This document shows, piece by piece, positions 11,073 to 20,533 of a stretch of DNA of 64,000 bases. The first letter of the stretch is position 1; every line of letters begins with the position of its first letter. Position numbers and translations under genes: made by a program. This stretch comes from Lentinus brumalis (taxonomy: Eukaryota > Basidiomycota > Agaricomycetes > Polyporales > Polyporaceae), in the NCBI GenBank assembly GCA_001792895.1, contig MARA01000030.1, forward strand, positions 186,001-250,000. The letters are read 5' to 3'. The notes beneath the pieces are model-generated. The model worked only from the letters and a program-made list of their open reading frames with translations. It did no database searches and was not told the origin of the DNA.

Positions 11073-13604
11073 TCACTCGCGCCATCCTCCAGAGCTCGCG
11101 TTCGTCCAAGGCTGGGACTGGTACTGCCTCTGCTGCGACTGTCCCGAGTTCCACGGCGATCTGCCAGCCGGCGTGCGCGACTTCCACCCGTCGTCTCTCC
11201 GTCCAGTGCCGCGACCCCCGCCGCCGCCAGTTTGGCCGAAACCGTGGCTCCGTCCGCGATGTTCCTTCTGTGCGCCCCTCCACGGGCCGTTGTCTCTCGG
11301 CGCGTCCATCCTTCCTCCGTTTGGCGCATGCTTCTTCGCTCCGAGGAATTCGTGCGTGTGCGATTTTGCCCCTCGTCCAGTTCCCTGCCAGCCCCTCATC
11401 TCCGGGAAGGGGCATCTCATGGTGTCGTGGTCGACGCCCCGACACCCCGAGCACCATACGATGCGCCGTGCCACGCCCGAGCCGTTGAGAAAATTGTTGT
11501 AGCGTTGCGTCCTCAGGTGTGCGACCCAGGCGCGCCATTCTGTCATACTGTCCGTCGGTGGTATCATGTAGATATTCGCCATGAAATCGTCGTCTTCCAG
11601 GTCCGCGATACGAACCTCCAGAGAGTTGAGCACGTACTCGACTCTATTCTCAGCCGGGATCCGTCGGAGCGACGTGCTCGCGCGTGTCATCTTGTCCAGC
11701 CAGTCGCGCATCGTCGGCGTGCTGAGAACGTCCATTACTGCTGCCCTTATCACTCCCGCATCCGGTCGGAGGAAGCCGACCAGGCTACAGATCCAACGCG
11801 GGTTCTCGAGTCACTTCGGATAGATGATGATGCTGACGTCTTTCGTTGAGGCGACTCGGGCCACCGTCATTCGAGCAGCTCCATCTGCTGAGAGACCTCT
11901 GATTCCCCAGGTGAAGGGGAGGTCCCGGACGTTCACCGTGTTCACCCTGTCCGGGTCCGGCGGGACAACGTTGAAGTTCGTCTCGCCGGTGACAAAGGCC
12001 GTGATCGATGTGACTGCGCTCTCGACGTGGCGGTTCACCACTCCGTTCGTGGTGTAGCGATAGTTGTATGCCGTGAACATGACAACGGTGCTGTCCTTCC
12101 ACAGTTCGCGCTGCCAGTCGTCCGACTGGCCACACACCAGCCGTTCCGGGTCGTCGTAGTGTACTTCCCATCTACGATCCTGCGGGTCGTCGGCCAGCGT
12201 CGGGACATCCGCTGCTGCCGGTCCCCATGCTACCGCCGTCGGGACCATCTCGACGTCCTGCCAGTCCTCCTGGAGGTCCATCCTCGCCTCGTTCACCCTC
12301 CCGTCGTTCCAACTCTCGGCTCTGCCGCCCCGGCGCTGGCGTGTCGCGTCGTCTCCATGGGTTCGCGCATCTGCGCTGTCTTGTCCCGCCTCGAAAGCGT
12401 TCGAACCTGCCGTCCTGCTGTAGCGCCCCGTAGAATCGCCGTACGCCCGTCTGTCCTGCTCCCGCCCGGCCTGTTCGTGTTTCGTCTCCCGGCGTCGCAG
12501 GTCCTGTTGGTATTGCCAGGCCTTTGTATACGGGATTGGGGAGAACGTAGCCTCGTGCCCGCTCCCATCCCCATCCATACCCCAGTCTTCGACTGCTGGA
12601 ACGCGCTGTCTGCCGTCCGGCCCCCGAGCATCGCTGTCCCAGTGCCTCGGGGCGTAACCGCCGCGCCAGCGTTGGTCATCGCCCGCCCGCCTGCTCGAGT
12701 TCGTCATCGAGGGCGGGTTCGCCAGCGTTTGATGCAGATCGTTCGTCGAAGCGTGGCCACGCCGCGCGTTCACGCCAGGCGGTGTTCGCAGAAGCGCACT
12801 AGCCTCCTCGTCCTCGTCGAGGTCGTCGACCCGCATTCCATCCTCCTGACCGTTCCAAGCGTCCTCGTGCGTCGTCCTGCCCTCGTCGTCCTTGTAGTCG
12901 CCGCTATACTGGGAGACGGAGCGGTCTGCAGTGGTGTTTGCTCGAGAGTGGGGAGTGGGAGGCCTTCCAGACACGTTCGCCTGGCTGTCATAGGAGTAGT
13001 GCGAGAACGGAGAGTGGTGGTTTGGTGTACCGTACTGCGATACATTTTTGGGGGTCGAGCAAGCTACTGGTTGGGAGATAATTCTACGCGCACCGCCGAA
13101 ACCTCTAGCCCCTCCCCAGGGGTTCGTCATAAACTCCGTGATCGGAGGGAGCTGCACTGGTGGCTGCATTGGAGCCGTCTCATCCCTCCGCGGCCTTCTA
13201 GCCGTCCTGCTCCGTTCCTCAGAGCCCTGGGACCCCTCCCATGAACGCTTGAGGCGGGTCGGCTGGGGCTCGCGACGCGGAGGGGTTGAGTATTGCTTAC
13301 CCATGTAACCGTCGAGATCCTGGAAGTGTCCGCGCGTGTCAGAGCCGGCGGCCTGCTGGTTGCAGGGCGGGGTCGCTTCGTCCACCTCGCCGTCCTCGAA
13401 GTTCCTTGACTCGCTCTCGTCGAACTGGACGAAGGCTTGGGAGCTCGTCTCCCTCGGCAGTGAGCCGACCGCCCGCCACAGCGGGGAGCTATCGGTGCCC
13501 ACCGTCTGCCCGTCGGCGTCCTCGAGGTCGTCGCCCGACAAGTCTGTCGAGGGGAAGCGGATGGGGGTGCTAGAGGGCAGAGTACTACTCTCCTCACTCT
13601 GCAC
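11073..13604 (-). pseudogene. LINE ORF1, gag-like with zinc knuckle, one in-frame TGA
   Basis: One frame runs from 13604 to 11073, broken only by TGA at 11813-11811. The N-terminal part is disordered, Arg/Asp-rich and low in complexity. Its end (WGIRGL, MTVARVASTKDVSIII) and the part after the stop (NPRWICSLVGFLRP, MRDWLDK, EWRAWVAHLRTQRY) are the folded gag-like region. A zinc knuckle WCSGCRGVDHDTMRC follows, then a Gly/Arg-rich tail. Such proteins bind the element RNA. The TGA follows AAG and could be a CGA-to-TGA transition; TGA-CTC also resembles a weak readthrough context. The frame at 13604 opens at a GTG inside a likely 3' splice site, so the true N-terminus lies upstream. Confidence 0.75.
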
Positions 13605-13872
13605 GGTCGTTCACGAGCTGATCGTCTGGAGCAGAGACGATAGTACGTACCGTTTGACGGTCCTGCGAGCCGTTCGTCTCGCCATCTTTTGCTACAGCCT
13701 TCTGCCCTCCGTCGATCGTTCCTTCATCGTCGCTTGCGACGGGGACGTCATCCATGTAGTCGTTCGTCTTCTGCACCGGCGTGGCAGCCACCAGCACCCG
13801 TCCCATGTCGTTAGTTGCGTCGTCGTCGGACTCGGAGGGCAGGCATTTCGTTCGTCTCATACTCACGGACAT
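13605..13872 (-). CDS. Probable 5' exon of LINE ORF1
   Basis: An open frame from 13872 encodes an acidic stretch (DYMDDVPVASDDEGT, GSQDRQT) and then overlaps ORF1 in another frame. A 52-nt interval 13650-13599 starts gtacgt and ends gtgcag; removing it joins ...DRQT to SEESST of ORF1 in phase 0. Either ORF1 is spliced or the two frames are separate. The sequence upstream to 14281 is also open in places but gave no recognisable domain. Confidence 0.45.
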
Positions 13873-15081
13873 CTCGTCTTGTATCGCCTTCGAGTGGCTG
13901 TAGCACGCGTCCGCCGTTGTCGGTTGTAGTAGAAGGGGGCGCCGAGGGGAGCGTGACGAGCAGTGGGGGAGCGTGGAGGGAAGAGAACGCGCTGGCAGAG
14001 GGGCGGGGAGAGGTAGGGGCGTCCTTCGCGTCCTCGTCCTTAAGTCTTCTCGCGCGCCGGCCTCGTGCAGTCGCTTTCGTACGGTCTTGCATGCTCGCTG
14101 CCGTATTGGGCACGGTGTCTTGCGCCGTTGCGCATCGGCCTTGTTGTCGGGTGGGCGGGATCGGGGGCAGGCTCAGCGGGGGAGGATGAGTGTCGTCTCC
14201 AGCCTGGCGCAGGCTTTCCGCCTTCTGCATTGGGCGCGATCTTCGGCGCCTAGGCGTGTTGCTAACATGCTTGACAAGCACCCTTATTATACCGTATGTG
14301 GTGCGATTCTCTTGCTGACACCGCCTGCTTCTCCAGCGTCTCGCTCCTGCCGGCCTCTCCCCACTCGTTCTCCCCGCTCTTTCGTCCTCTCGCAGAATCC
14401 GTCCGGTCTTTCACTCGTTCCACATACGCATCGCCGTACTCGTCAACTGGCCGTGGGCAGGGCATCCTGGCCTGCTCTCCTTCTCGTCTGCAACATCGCG
14501 TGCGTCTTCATCTCGCCTCGATCTCTCCTCGCTCGCTGGCATCTTACGTCCAGGTTCGTCCTTGATCTCCTAACTCGACTTCTCCTTTTGAAGCGTCAAT
14601 CACTGTTTAGCTTTCTCATGCAGCGCTGCCTGTCGCGTCTCGCGTTTCCTGCGCCCTCTTTGTTCCTTATAAGGTGCGTTTCCGATGCTTACGTCGCCGC
14701 GCCCCTGGCGATTGTACTGACAGTTTGAACGTTTGAGGCAGCGTTCTGCTTCTTCTGCCTTCCTTCCTTTGGGTTGTTGGTCCCTGTCCCCTCGTGCTCG
14801 ACTGCGCACTCGTCCATTTCATCGCCAGTCAGGCTTCCAAGGCCCTCAGGCCTCTCGCATCATCGCCCGCTCAGGTCTCCCGCTCATTCGCCGTTGCTAC
14901 TCTCGTTCAAGGTACGTTTCTCTCCTCCGATCCGATTCCTTTGTTGAGCGTTAATCACACGCCAGTCTACTTCCATTGTCTCGTCCAGGCGCCGCTGCCG
15001 TCTAGGCGTTCGTCAACGTCCTGAGGCGTCCCATTGGCTCTCCTCGTTATCTGGGGTATTTCCACGCAGTAAGTGTCTTAT
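13873..15081 (-). other. LINE internal region, no supported gene
   Basis: Only short frames of biased composition are present. On the element strand one frame (14281-13811) is Pro/Arg-rich without a recognisable domain. The region is purine-rich on the minus strand. It may be leader sequence between the upstream ORF and ORF1. Confidence 0.4.
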
Positions 15082-16089
15082 TTACGTTGCCCAGTCATAT
15101 CTCAACCACATGTGCAGTCTCAGCGTTCCCTCGAGGCTGCGTTTGGGCACCTCCTTCCTCACTCTCTTTTCCATCACGTTCCAGGTCCTTCCCGCGTCTC
15201 TTCCGCTCTCCCCCGTCATCGGGTCCAGCCCGCATTCCTCCGCGCCGCACATCAGCTGCGTGCTCCGCCTCCCCTCGTTCCGGTTCCGTCCTCCATCCCC
15301 GATCCGTTCCGTCCTCTCGTCTCGGCCTCCGCGGTTCCCGTCCCGCTCGCTCCGTCCGGTCCGTCCGCCGTTCCCTGCCCATCTTTCGTTTCCGGCCCGT
15401 TCCACGTTCCCGGCCCACTGTTCATCTCCGGCCCGCCCGCTTCCTTCCGTCCTCCCTTCTTCGTCAGCCCGTTCGTTCCGCTCCTTCCGTCCGCACCCGC
15501 CGGCCCATTCTCTGCTGTCTCCGTGGTGCCCGAGGTGCCCGCCGTGCCCGAGTGGGCTGGTGTAGCTGAGATGTGCAATGCACTGCGATGGTAGTATCGT
15601 CGCCTTCCGTCGTGGCTCACGCTGCTCCGTTTGTAGTGTTCCCTGTTGGATTGTCTCGTCTGGGACGTACACGATGGCCAGCTCCACCAATTTCACTGTG
15701 TTTCCCCTGCACTGGTTCAGGATCGTCACTCTCGCCCATCCTTCAGCTCCCTCTTCTATCCTTGCCACCACTCCTACTATGTGCGGGTCGTACGCCTTGA
15801 ATTTGCTCAGGTCGGTGCCAGGCGTAGTTGGGGCTGCTTTTGGGAGGGCAAGGATTCTGGCCCGTCCGCCGATTGCAAGTGGTGTGGACGGTTTCACGTG
15901 CGTCGAGTAGTTGTGCATCATCACCTCCTCCCCATCCCCTCCGTTGCGGACCTTCCTGCTATCTCCCCACCATGCCAGGATCCATGCTTCTGCCTCCTCG
16001 ACAGCCTTGACGTGCCAGTCTTCCTCATGCTGCTGCGACCGCGAATCGCGCAACTCTCCTCGCCGCCATCCCTCCATGTCTTTGTCCAT
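15082..16089 (-). CDS. Unrecognised ORF in the 5' part of the LINE
   Basis: A 335-residue frame on the element strand. Residues about 50-175 have the composition of a folded domain (IGGRARILALPKA, DPHIVGVVARIEEG, WARVTILNQC, VKLVELAIVYVPDE). The last 130 residues are a degenerate Gly/Asn/Glu/Arg repeat (AGNERWAGN-like units) that could be spurious, made by purine-rich DNA. It lies upstream of ORF1, where Tad-type LINEs usually carry no gene. I do not recognise the family. It could equally be the remnant of an older insertion carried inside the LINE. Confidence 0.4.
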   Translation of the reverse strand: MDKDMEGWRRGELRDSRSQQHEEDWHVKAVEEAEAWILAWWGDSRKVRNGGDGEEVMMHNYSTHVKPSTPLAIGGRARILALPKAAPTTPGTDLSKFKAYDPHIVGVVARIEEGAEGWARVTILNQCRGNTVKLVELAIVYVPDETIQQGTLQTEQREPRRKATILPSQCIAHLSYTSPLGHGGHLGHHGDSREWAGGCGRKERNERADEEGRTEGSGRAGDEQWAGNVERAGNERWAGNGGRTGRSERDGNRGGRDERTERIGDGGRNRNEGRRSTQLMCGAEECGLDPMTGESGRDAGRTWNVMEKRVRKEVPKRSLEGTLRLHMWLRYDWAT

Positions 16090-16574
16090 GTCACGATTGT
16101 TTGGGTTGGATAGTGGGAGGAGGAGATGTAGATGTGAGGGAGTGCAGACGTGTCAGGATTTCATGGTGGTCGCCAGGGATAAATAGTAGTGAGCGTAATC
16201 GGCTCCGTGTATGGAGAGTGCAAAGGAATGTAGTTCAGTGGGCGGGGCCGAAAAAGATTCCTCCTGTTCCCTGGTATTTATGGGCGTGGCTCGCCTTGTG
16301 TACTCTTGCGGCTAGTCTGTTTTCCAGTTCCGCGCGGGCACCCGTTTATAGCGCCCGTTTGCGTCATTTGCTTGACTGCGGGCGTCATACTCCGCCGGGC
16401 GCCTATTGCTTCGCTGGCATGCGGTCGCTCATACCTCCCCTCGTCCATCGCAGCACGTCGTCGTTGCTTGCTCTGTCTGGACGCCAGGGCGTCGTGCTTC
16501 TCGTTCCGTTTGTTGCAGTACCCCAGGCAGTAGTGTCGTGCCTTGACCGCGTTCCGCGGTCGATTCTCCTGCGC
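16090..16574 (-). other. LINE 5' region, proximal part
   Basis: No supported gene. The last five bases (16570-16574, tgcgc) are the left target duplication of the Gypsy element. The sequence resumes at 27248 on the other side of that element. Confidence 0.55.
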
Positions 16575-16792
16575 TGTAAGGTGCCCGGACCTACCGTCCG
16601 GAGAGATTAGATTACGCTAGATAAGATTACATGTATTATCTAATCGGGTAGGCGCGCGCCCTCTTATGGCGCGCGCCCGACGTGGTGAGAGGGCAGCCTT
16701 TCACCACGTCCATCGAGTACCCGCACGTCTCCTATAGAGATTGGTGCAGCGTATTCGGGACGCGTGTGATCTCAAGGCGACAACCCCTTACA
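16575..16792 (+). repeat. 5' LTR of Gypsy element
   Basis: 218 bp beginning TGTAAG and ending CTTACA. It contains two hairpin-forming parts: a GC-only palindrome pair (ggcgcgcgcc repeated around ctcttat, from 16651) and a 10-bp stem gacgtggtga/tcaccacgtc at 16679-16688 and 16701-16710. Confidence 0.97.
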
Positions 16793-16913
16793 CTTTTTTA
16801 CGCTCCTTCGCGAAAGCGAACTTCTACAAGGAGACTGCGATTACTAGGCAACAAAAATTTCAAGCATCAACTACCGTTCAAAACTCAGCGACACCAGACC
16901 CTCAAGTTCAACA
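16793..16913 (+). other. Gypsy leader between 5' LTR and gag
   Basis: 120 nt starting with a T run. No match to a tRNA 3' end was recognised at the usual primer-site position. Confidence 0.5.
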
Positions 16914-19900
16914 ATGGATACCAGAGATAACCAGCAAGATTCCCCCAACGCGCTGTCCTCGCGACAAGCTCAAAACCAACCTGCGACGTCGTCAGCCACG
17001 TCCGCGACGCGCGCGTATTCGACGACGTCCGAACACACCGAGCGCCCTGGAGACTCTCCCTCGCGAAGACGTTCTCCAGGGTTCCACGACCAGGACGACT
17101 TCCTGGCGACATCCACGCCCTACACGATTCCCCATCGCAGGCAACAGTCGGAGAGCTCAGCGACATTGTCGCGTATTCCCGGATCCATGCCTCCGCGCGA
17201 GGATGAGTCCGAGCCTCCGTTGCACCCCAACGTAACGGACCGCAAGGGTAAAGGACGCGTTTCACAAGCCACCCAGGAGCCCGACGTAGATAGCGAGGAC
17301 GAACCACTTGTATCGGTGCAACCTTCCGTTGTTCACCGCATGCTAGACGTGTTAATACAAACATTCCTATCCATGCCTGAGGGTCAGGACCCTGAGCAGA
17401 GGACTCGACTTCTGCATGAGATCGAGTCCCTCGCACATACTGTAGGTCAGGAGATTAATCCGTTAGCCCTCGAGGCGTCTCGGAATGAGAACATCGAGGA
17501 CTCGCGGAGAGTAGAGGACGAGCTGGACATGGGGCATGAATCAGCTCAGACAATGCAAGAGTTGTCCTTGGACGACGAAGATAATAATCCGATGGAGGCG
17601 GTCCTGGAGAGTTCCCGGCAGCTGCGTCTGGGACGAGCTGGCCTACTCAGCACCGAGGGGTCGCCGCGAGCGACGGAACCGACTTCGACGCCCACGCGGA
17701 GCTCGTCGGCGAACATACTGCGAAGCTCGCAGTATCCGGCCGCACCGCACGCTGTTCAAGGACCATACCGAGCTCATTCGGTCAGCGCGCTACCCACGGG
17801 CCAGTTACCGTCCTACCTGCAACCCGTAGGAGTGACACCCTACGAGATGGCGCCAGCGTATCTACATCCCGTAGATGCGACAGCCCGTCTCCCGTTGACA
17901 GCGCCGGTACCTCAATATCCACCTAGACCGGCCCCATTCTCGTCAAGGACGTCCCCTCCCGACCAAGGCGGGCCGACACCTGGATCCACGACCTTGCCAA
18001 CAGTGTCGCCCTCACGATCCAACCAGTCGGCACAAGGCTCGACATCCCCGTCTGCAGCGGCCGCGTCTCGCCGTCAGACGCCTCCGCACCTACCGGCGAG
18101 GGCTCGGGCCTCACGCGTAAGCTTCGCGCCGGCCCCGGGAAGTTCCTCCTTCTCGGGACCCAACGCGACTCAGTCGCCGTACTACCAGTCTACTGGGAGA
18201 GTTCCATCCCCCAAAGGGCCGCGCGCGAAGCCGCCTTCACCGACGTTGCCGACGGTACCAAACGTACCATCTGCCTCGTCTGCGAGGCCGCTACCGCCAC
18301 AACCGTCGATATCTCAGAATACTAACCCGCATGTGAGCCGCCTATGGCAGCAATACAATTCTCCGCAGACGGCCACTTGGCCGGCGGCTGGCCAGCCTGC
18401 CGCTCACCAGCCCCCGCCAGTGCTGTCGTACGTGCCACCGCCACCGACCGTGGCTAGTCGGTACGCCCAACACGCTACCGCTATGAGCGCGTCGACCTAT
18501 CAGCCTGGACTCTCGGCCGTCCAACCACCTGCCGTGGTATCAGGGTTCTTGGGTCCAGCGCGGCCAATTACGAACTTGCGGGACAGTATCGGACTAGCCA
18601 ATGTCCTCAAGATGATTGAAGGACAGGTGGGACAGCCTCGTGCTGGTCCTATCCCGGAGTACCTACGGTATGCAAAAGCGCAGAGTCCACCCAAGTATGA
18701 CGGCAAGGACGATGAGATGGAGTTCAACGTATGGTTGAGCAAGGTCCTATCGTACTGCCGTCGACTCAACATGTGCGGCCCCGACATGGATGCCGCGCGA
18801 TTGGACATCCTCCAAGATTCCCTTACTGGGGAGGCGGCCAATTGGTTCCACTCCAATGTGGAGAGTACCTACCGTACTCAGGACTATTGGTCGTTTTCGG
18901 AAGCCGTGACTGCGCTGTACAAGCGGTTCATCCTGACCGACTCGTTCCAGCAAGCCAGTTTCAACTTCCGGAACGTGTCCTACACGAAGAAGGGAGGCAT
19001 TGGCCAGCTGTACCAAGACATGTGCTACTGGGCACAACGCATGCTGGACAAGCCGAGCGAAACGGTCTTCCGCGAGAAGTTCTTGGCGAGTCTGCCGCAT
19101 GACATCGAGGAGAACATCGTCGTCTTCCAACGGATCGACCCACTGTCAGTAACCAGCCGGGAACTGTACATGGTCGCCCTACAAATCGAGGATGCCTCGA
19201 AGAACATGGACATACGGCGTAAAATGTACGGTAGCAGTGGTCAGTCTAGACCTTCTGCTCCACCTCCACCGACGGTAGCGTCGTCCTCTCAGACGAAGCC
19301 ACCGCCGCGGAAGATGTTCTTACGGCCTATACGGAAGGGCAGCAGCGCAGCAGCGTCATCGCCCAACTCGTTCATCGTCAAGAAGTTCAACGGCCCTCCC
19401 AGGCGCGACCAGCAACCGCAAGGCCAGCATTCATCATCGACCTTCCGACCGCAGAATCAACGATCACAGCAGCCTGCGTCCTCGCGACCACAGGCTGCTC
19501 GTCCACCTCAGGGACCGCGCACAGGAGGTGCAGGCGGACCATGTTTCTCGTGTGGTCAAGTCGGACACTTCGCCAACGAGTGTCCGAGAGCTCACCGCAT
19601 GCATGTCCAACGACTCGTCGACGCGGACGAGACGGATCAGCGTGATCCCTCGGAGGTGCAAGCTGCTGGCGACGAACAGCCCGCTCCAGACCAGCAGCCA
19701 CAACAGTACCTCCACGACGAGGACCTCCCCGAGTCCGAGTTCGGTGATCACCTGGCTAATGCAGAGTTGGAATTCGAGCTCGACGAGCAGGACGACGACG
19801 ACGTGTGGGGTTATGAGATGTACTCAGCAACCATGCACGTCGACGAGGAGCTACCTACCGAGGACACCCAGGACCAACAGGAGGACGAACTCCACTTCGC

Positions 19901-20504
19901 GGCGGCCCGGGTTCTTCAAGCCTTCCAGATGCGTGCGGATCCACCGTCTAAGTCGATCCGCACGGCCTGGTTGTACGACTCGAGGATCCGTCACTTGAAC
20001 GACCCGAAGGATCAACCCGTGCGTAACCGCGTGTTACAACGGCCGTTGTGCGCAGAAGTGGAGATCAATGGAGTACCGGCGTATACACTGTTCGACACAG
20101 GGTGTACCACGGACTCCATTTCCCCGGCCTTGGCCTTCGTGACGCAGGCCGATCGCATCGACCTGGCCGTTCAGATGGGCCTCCAGCTTGGCGCCAAAGG
20201 CAGTCGTACGAAGATCAACCATGGTGCGAAAGCCCAGCTGAAGATCGGACCGGTCAATGAATCGTACTACTTCGACGTAGTCGATATAGACCGATACGAC
20301 CTCATTCTGGGAACGCCGTTCTTCGCCAAACACGACGTCGTCTTGGACTTCCGCAATCGGACAATCAAGATTGACGGTGTCGAAGTACCTACGTACAACA
20401 AGTTCGACGAGGCAATGTTGCTTAAGGCACGTAAGGAGAACCAACACGGCGGGCTGGGGAAGCAGCTACAAGCTGCTCTTGCTGTTCGTCAGGAACAGCA
20501 GTAG
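16914..20504 (+). CDS. Gypsy Gag with zinc knuckle and aspartic protease
   Basis: 1196 residues. The first 590 are disordered and Pro/Ser-rich. The retrotransposon Gag capsid region runs about 595-770 (KYDGKDDEMEFNVWLSK, ANWFHSN, FILTDSFQQA). A CCHC zinc knuckle CFSCGQVGHFANEC sits near 877. The aspartic protease begins near 1045, with catalytic LFDTGCTTDS and a second conserved DLILGTPF. Placing the protease at the end of Gag, before the stop, is unlike single-ORF chromoviruses. The stop is TAG at 20502-20504, and the pol frame continues in the same register. Confidence 0.95.
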   Translation: MDTRDNQQDSPNALSSRQAQNQPATSSATSATRAYSTTSEHTERPGDSPSRRRSPGFHDQDDFLATSTPYTIPHRRQQSESSATLSRIPGSMPPREDESEPPLHPNVTDRKGKGRVSQATQEPDVDSEDEPLVSVQPSVVHRMLDVLIQTFLSMPEGQDPEQRTRLLHEIESLAHTVGQEINPLALEASRNENIEDSRRVEDELDMGHESAQTMQELSLDDEDNNPMEAVLESSRQLRLGRAGLLSTEGSPRATEPTSTPTRSSSANILRSSQYPAAPHAVQGPYRAHSVSALPTGQLPSYLQPVGVTPYEMAPAYLHPVDATARLPLTAPVPQYPPRPAPFSSRTSPPDQGGPTPGSTTLPTVSPSRSNQSAQGSTSPSAAAASRRQTPPHLPARARASRVSFAPAPGSSSFSGPNATQSPYYQSTGRVPSPKGPRAKPPSPTLPTVPNVPSASSARPLPPQPSISQNTNPHVSRLWQQYNSPQTATWPAAGQPAAHQPPPVLSYVPPPPTVASRYAQHATAMSASTYQPGLSAVQPPAVVSGFLGPARPITNLRDSIGLANVLKMIEGQVGQPRAGPIPEYLRYAKAQSPPKYDGKDDEMEFNVWLSKVLSYCRRLNMCGPDMDAARLDILQDSLTGEAANWFHSNVESTYRTQDYWSFSEAVTALYKRFILTDSFQQASFNFRNVSYTKKGGIGQLYQDMCYWAQRMLDKPSETVFREKFLASLPHDIEENIVVFQRIDPLSVTSRELYMVALQIEDASKNMDIRRKMYGSSGQSRPSAPPPPTVASSSQTKPPPRKMFLRPIRKGSSAAASSPNSFIVKKFNGPPRRDQQPQGQHSSSTFRPQNQRSQQPASSRPQAARPPQGPRTGGAGGPCFSCGQVGHFANECPRAHRMHVQRLVDADETDQRDPSEVQAAGDEQPAPDQQPQQYLHDEDLPESEFGDHLANAELEFELDEQDDDDVWGYEMYSATMHVDEELPTEDTQDQQEDELHFAAARVLQAFQMRADPPSKSIRTAWLYDSRIRHLNDPKDQPVRNRVLQRPLCAEVEINGVPAYTLFDTGCTTDSISPALAFVTQADRIDLAVQMGLQLGAKGSRTKINHGAKAQLKIGPVNESYYFDVVDIDRYDLILGTPFFAKHDVVLDFRNRTIKIDGVEVPTYNKFDEAMLLKARKENQHGGLGKQLQAALAVRQEQQ

Positions 20505-20533
20505 GGATCCGCGGCGAGAACTACCGTCGCGGA
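20502..20533 (+). promoter_or_regulatory. Candidate stop-codon readthrough signal between gag and pol
   Basis: Gag ends CAG CAG TAG GGA, and the same frame is open from 20505 to the end of pol. Three nucleotides after TAG a 6-bp stem can form (tccgcg at 20508-20513 with cgcgga at 20528-20533, loop 14 nt). TAG followed by G and a downstream structure resembles the readthrough signals of gammaretroviruses. A nonsense mutation of a CAG codon in the CAG run would look the same. Confidence 0.45.

Noticed and set aside
12027..13244. 405-codon plus-strand frame opposite LINE ORF1
   Set aside because: Val/Arg-rich shadow of the real frame; the minus strand carries the gag-like region and zinc knuckle.
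15087..15620. Several Ser/Pro/Arg-rich plus-strand frames
   Set aside because: Produced by pyrimidine-rich DNA; all three frames are open, which is a composition effect.
16793..16815. tRNA primer-binding site
   Set aside because: No TGG-type start or convincing tRNA 3' complement after the LTR.
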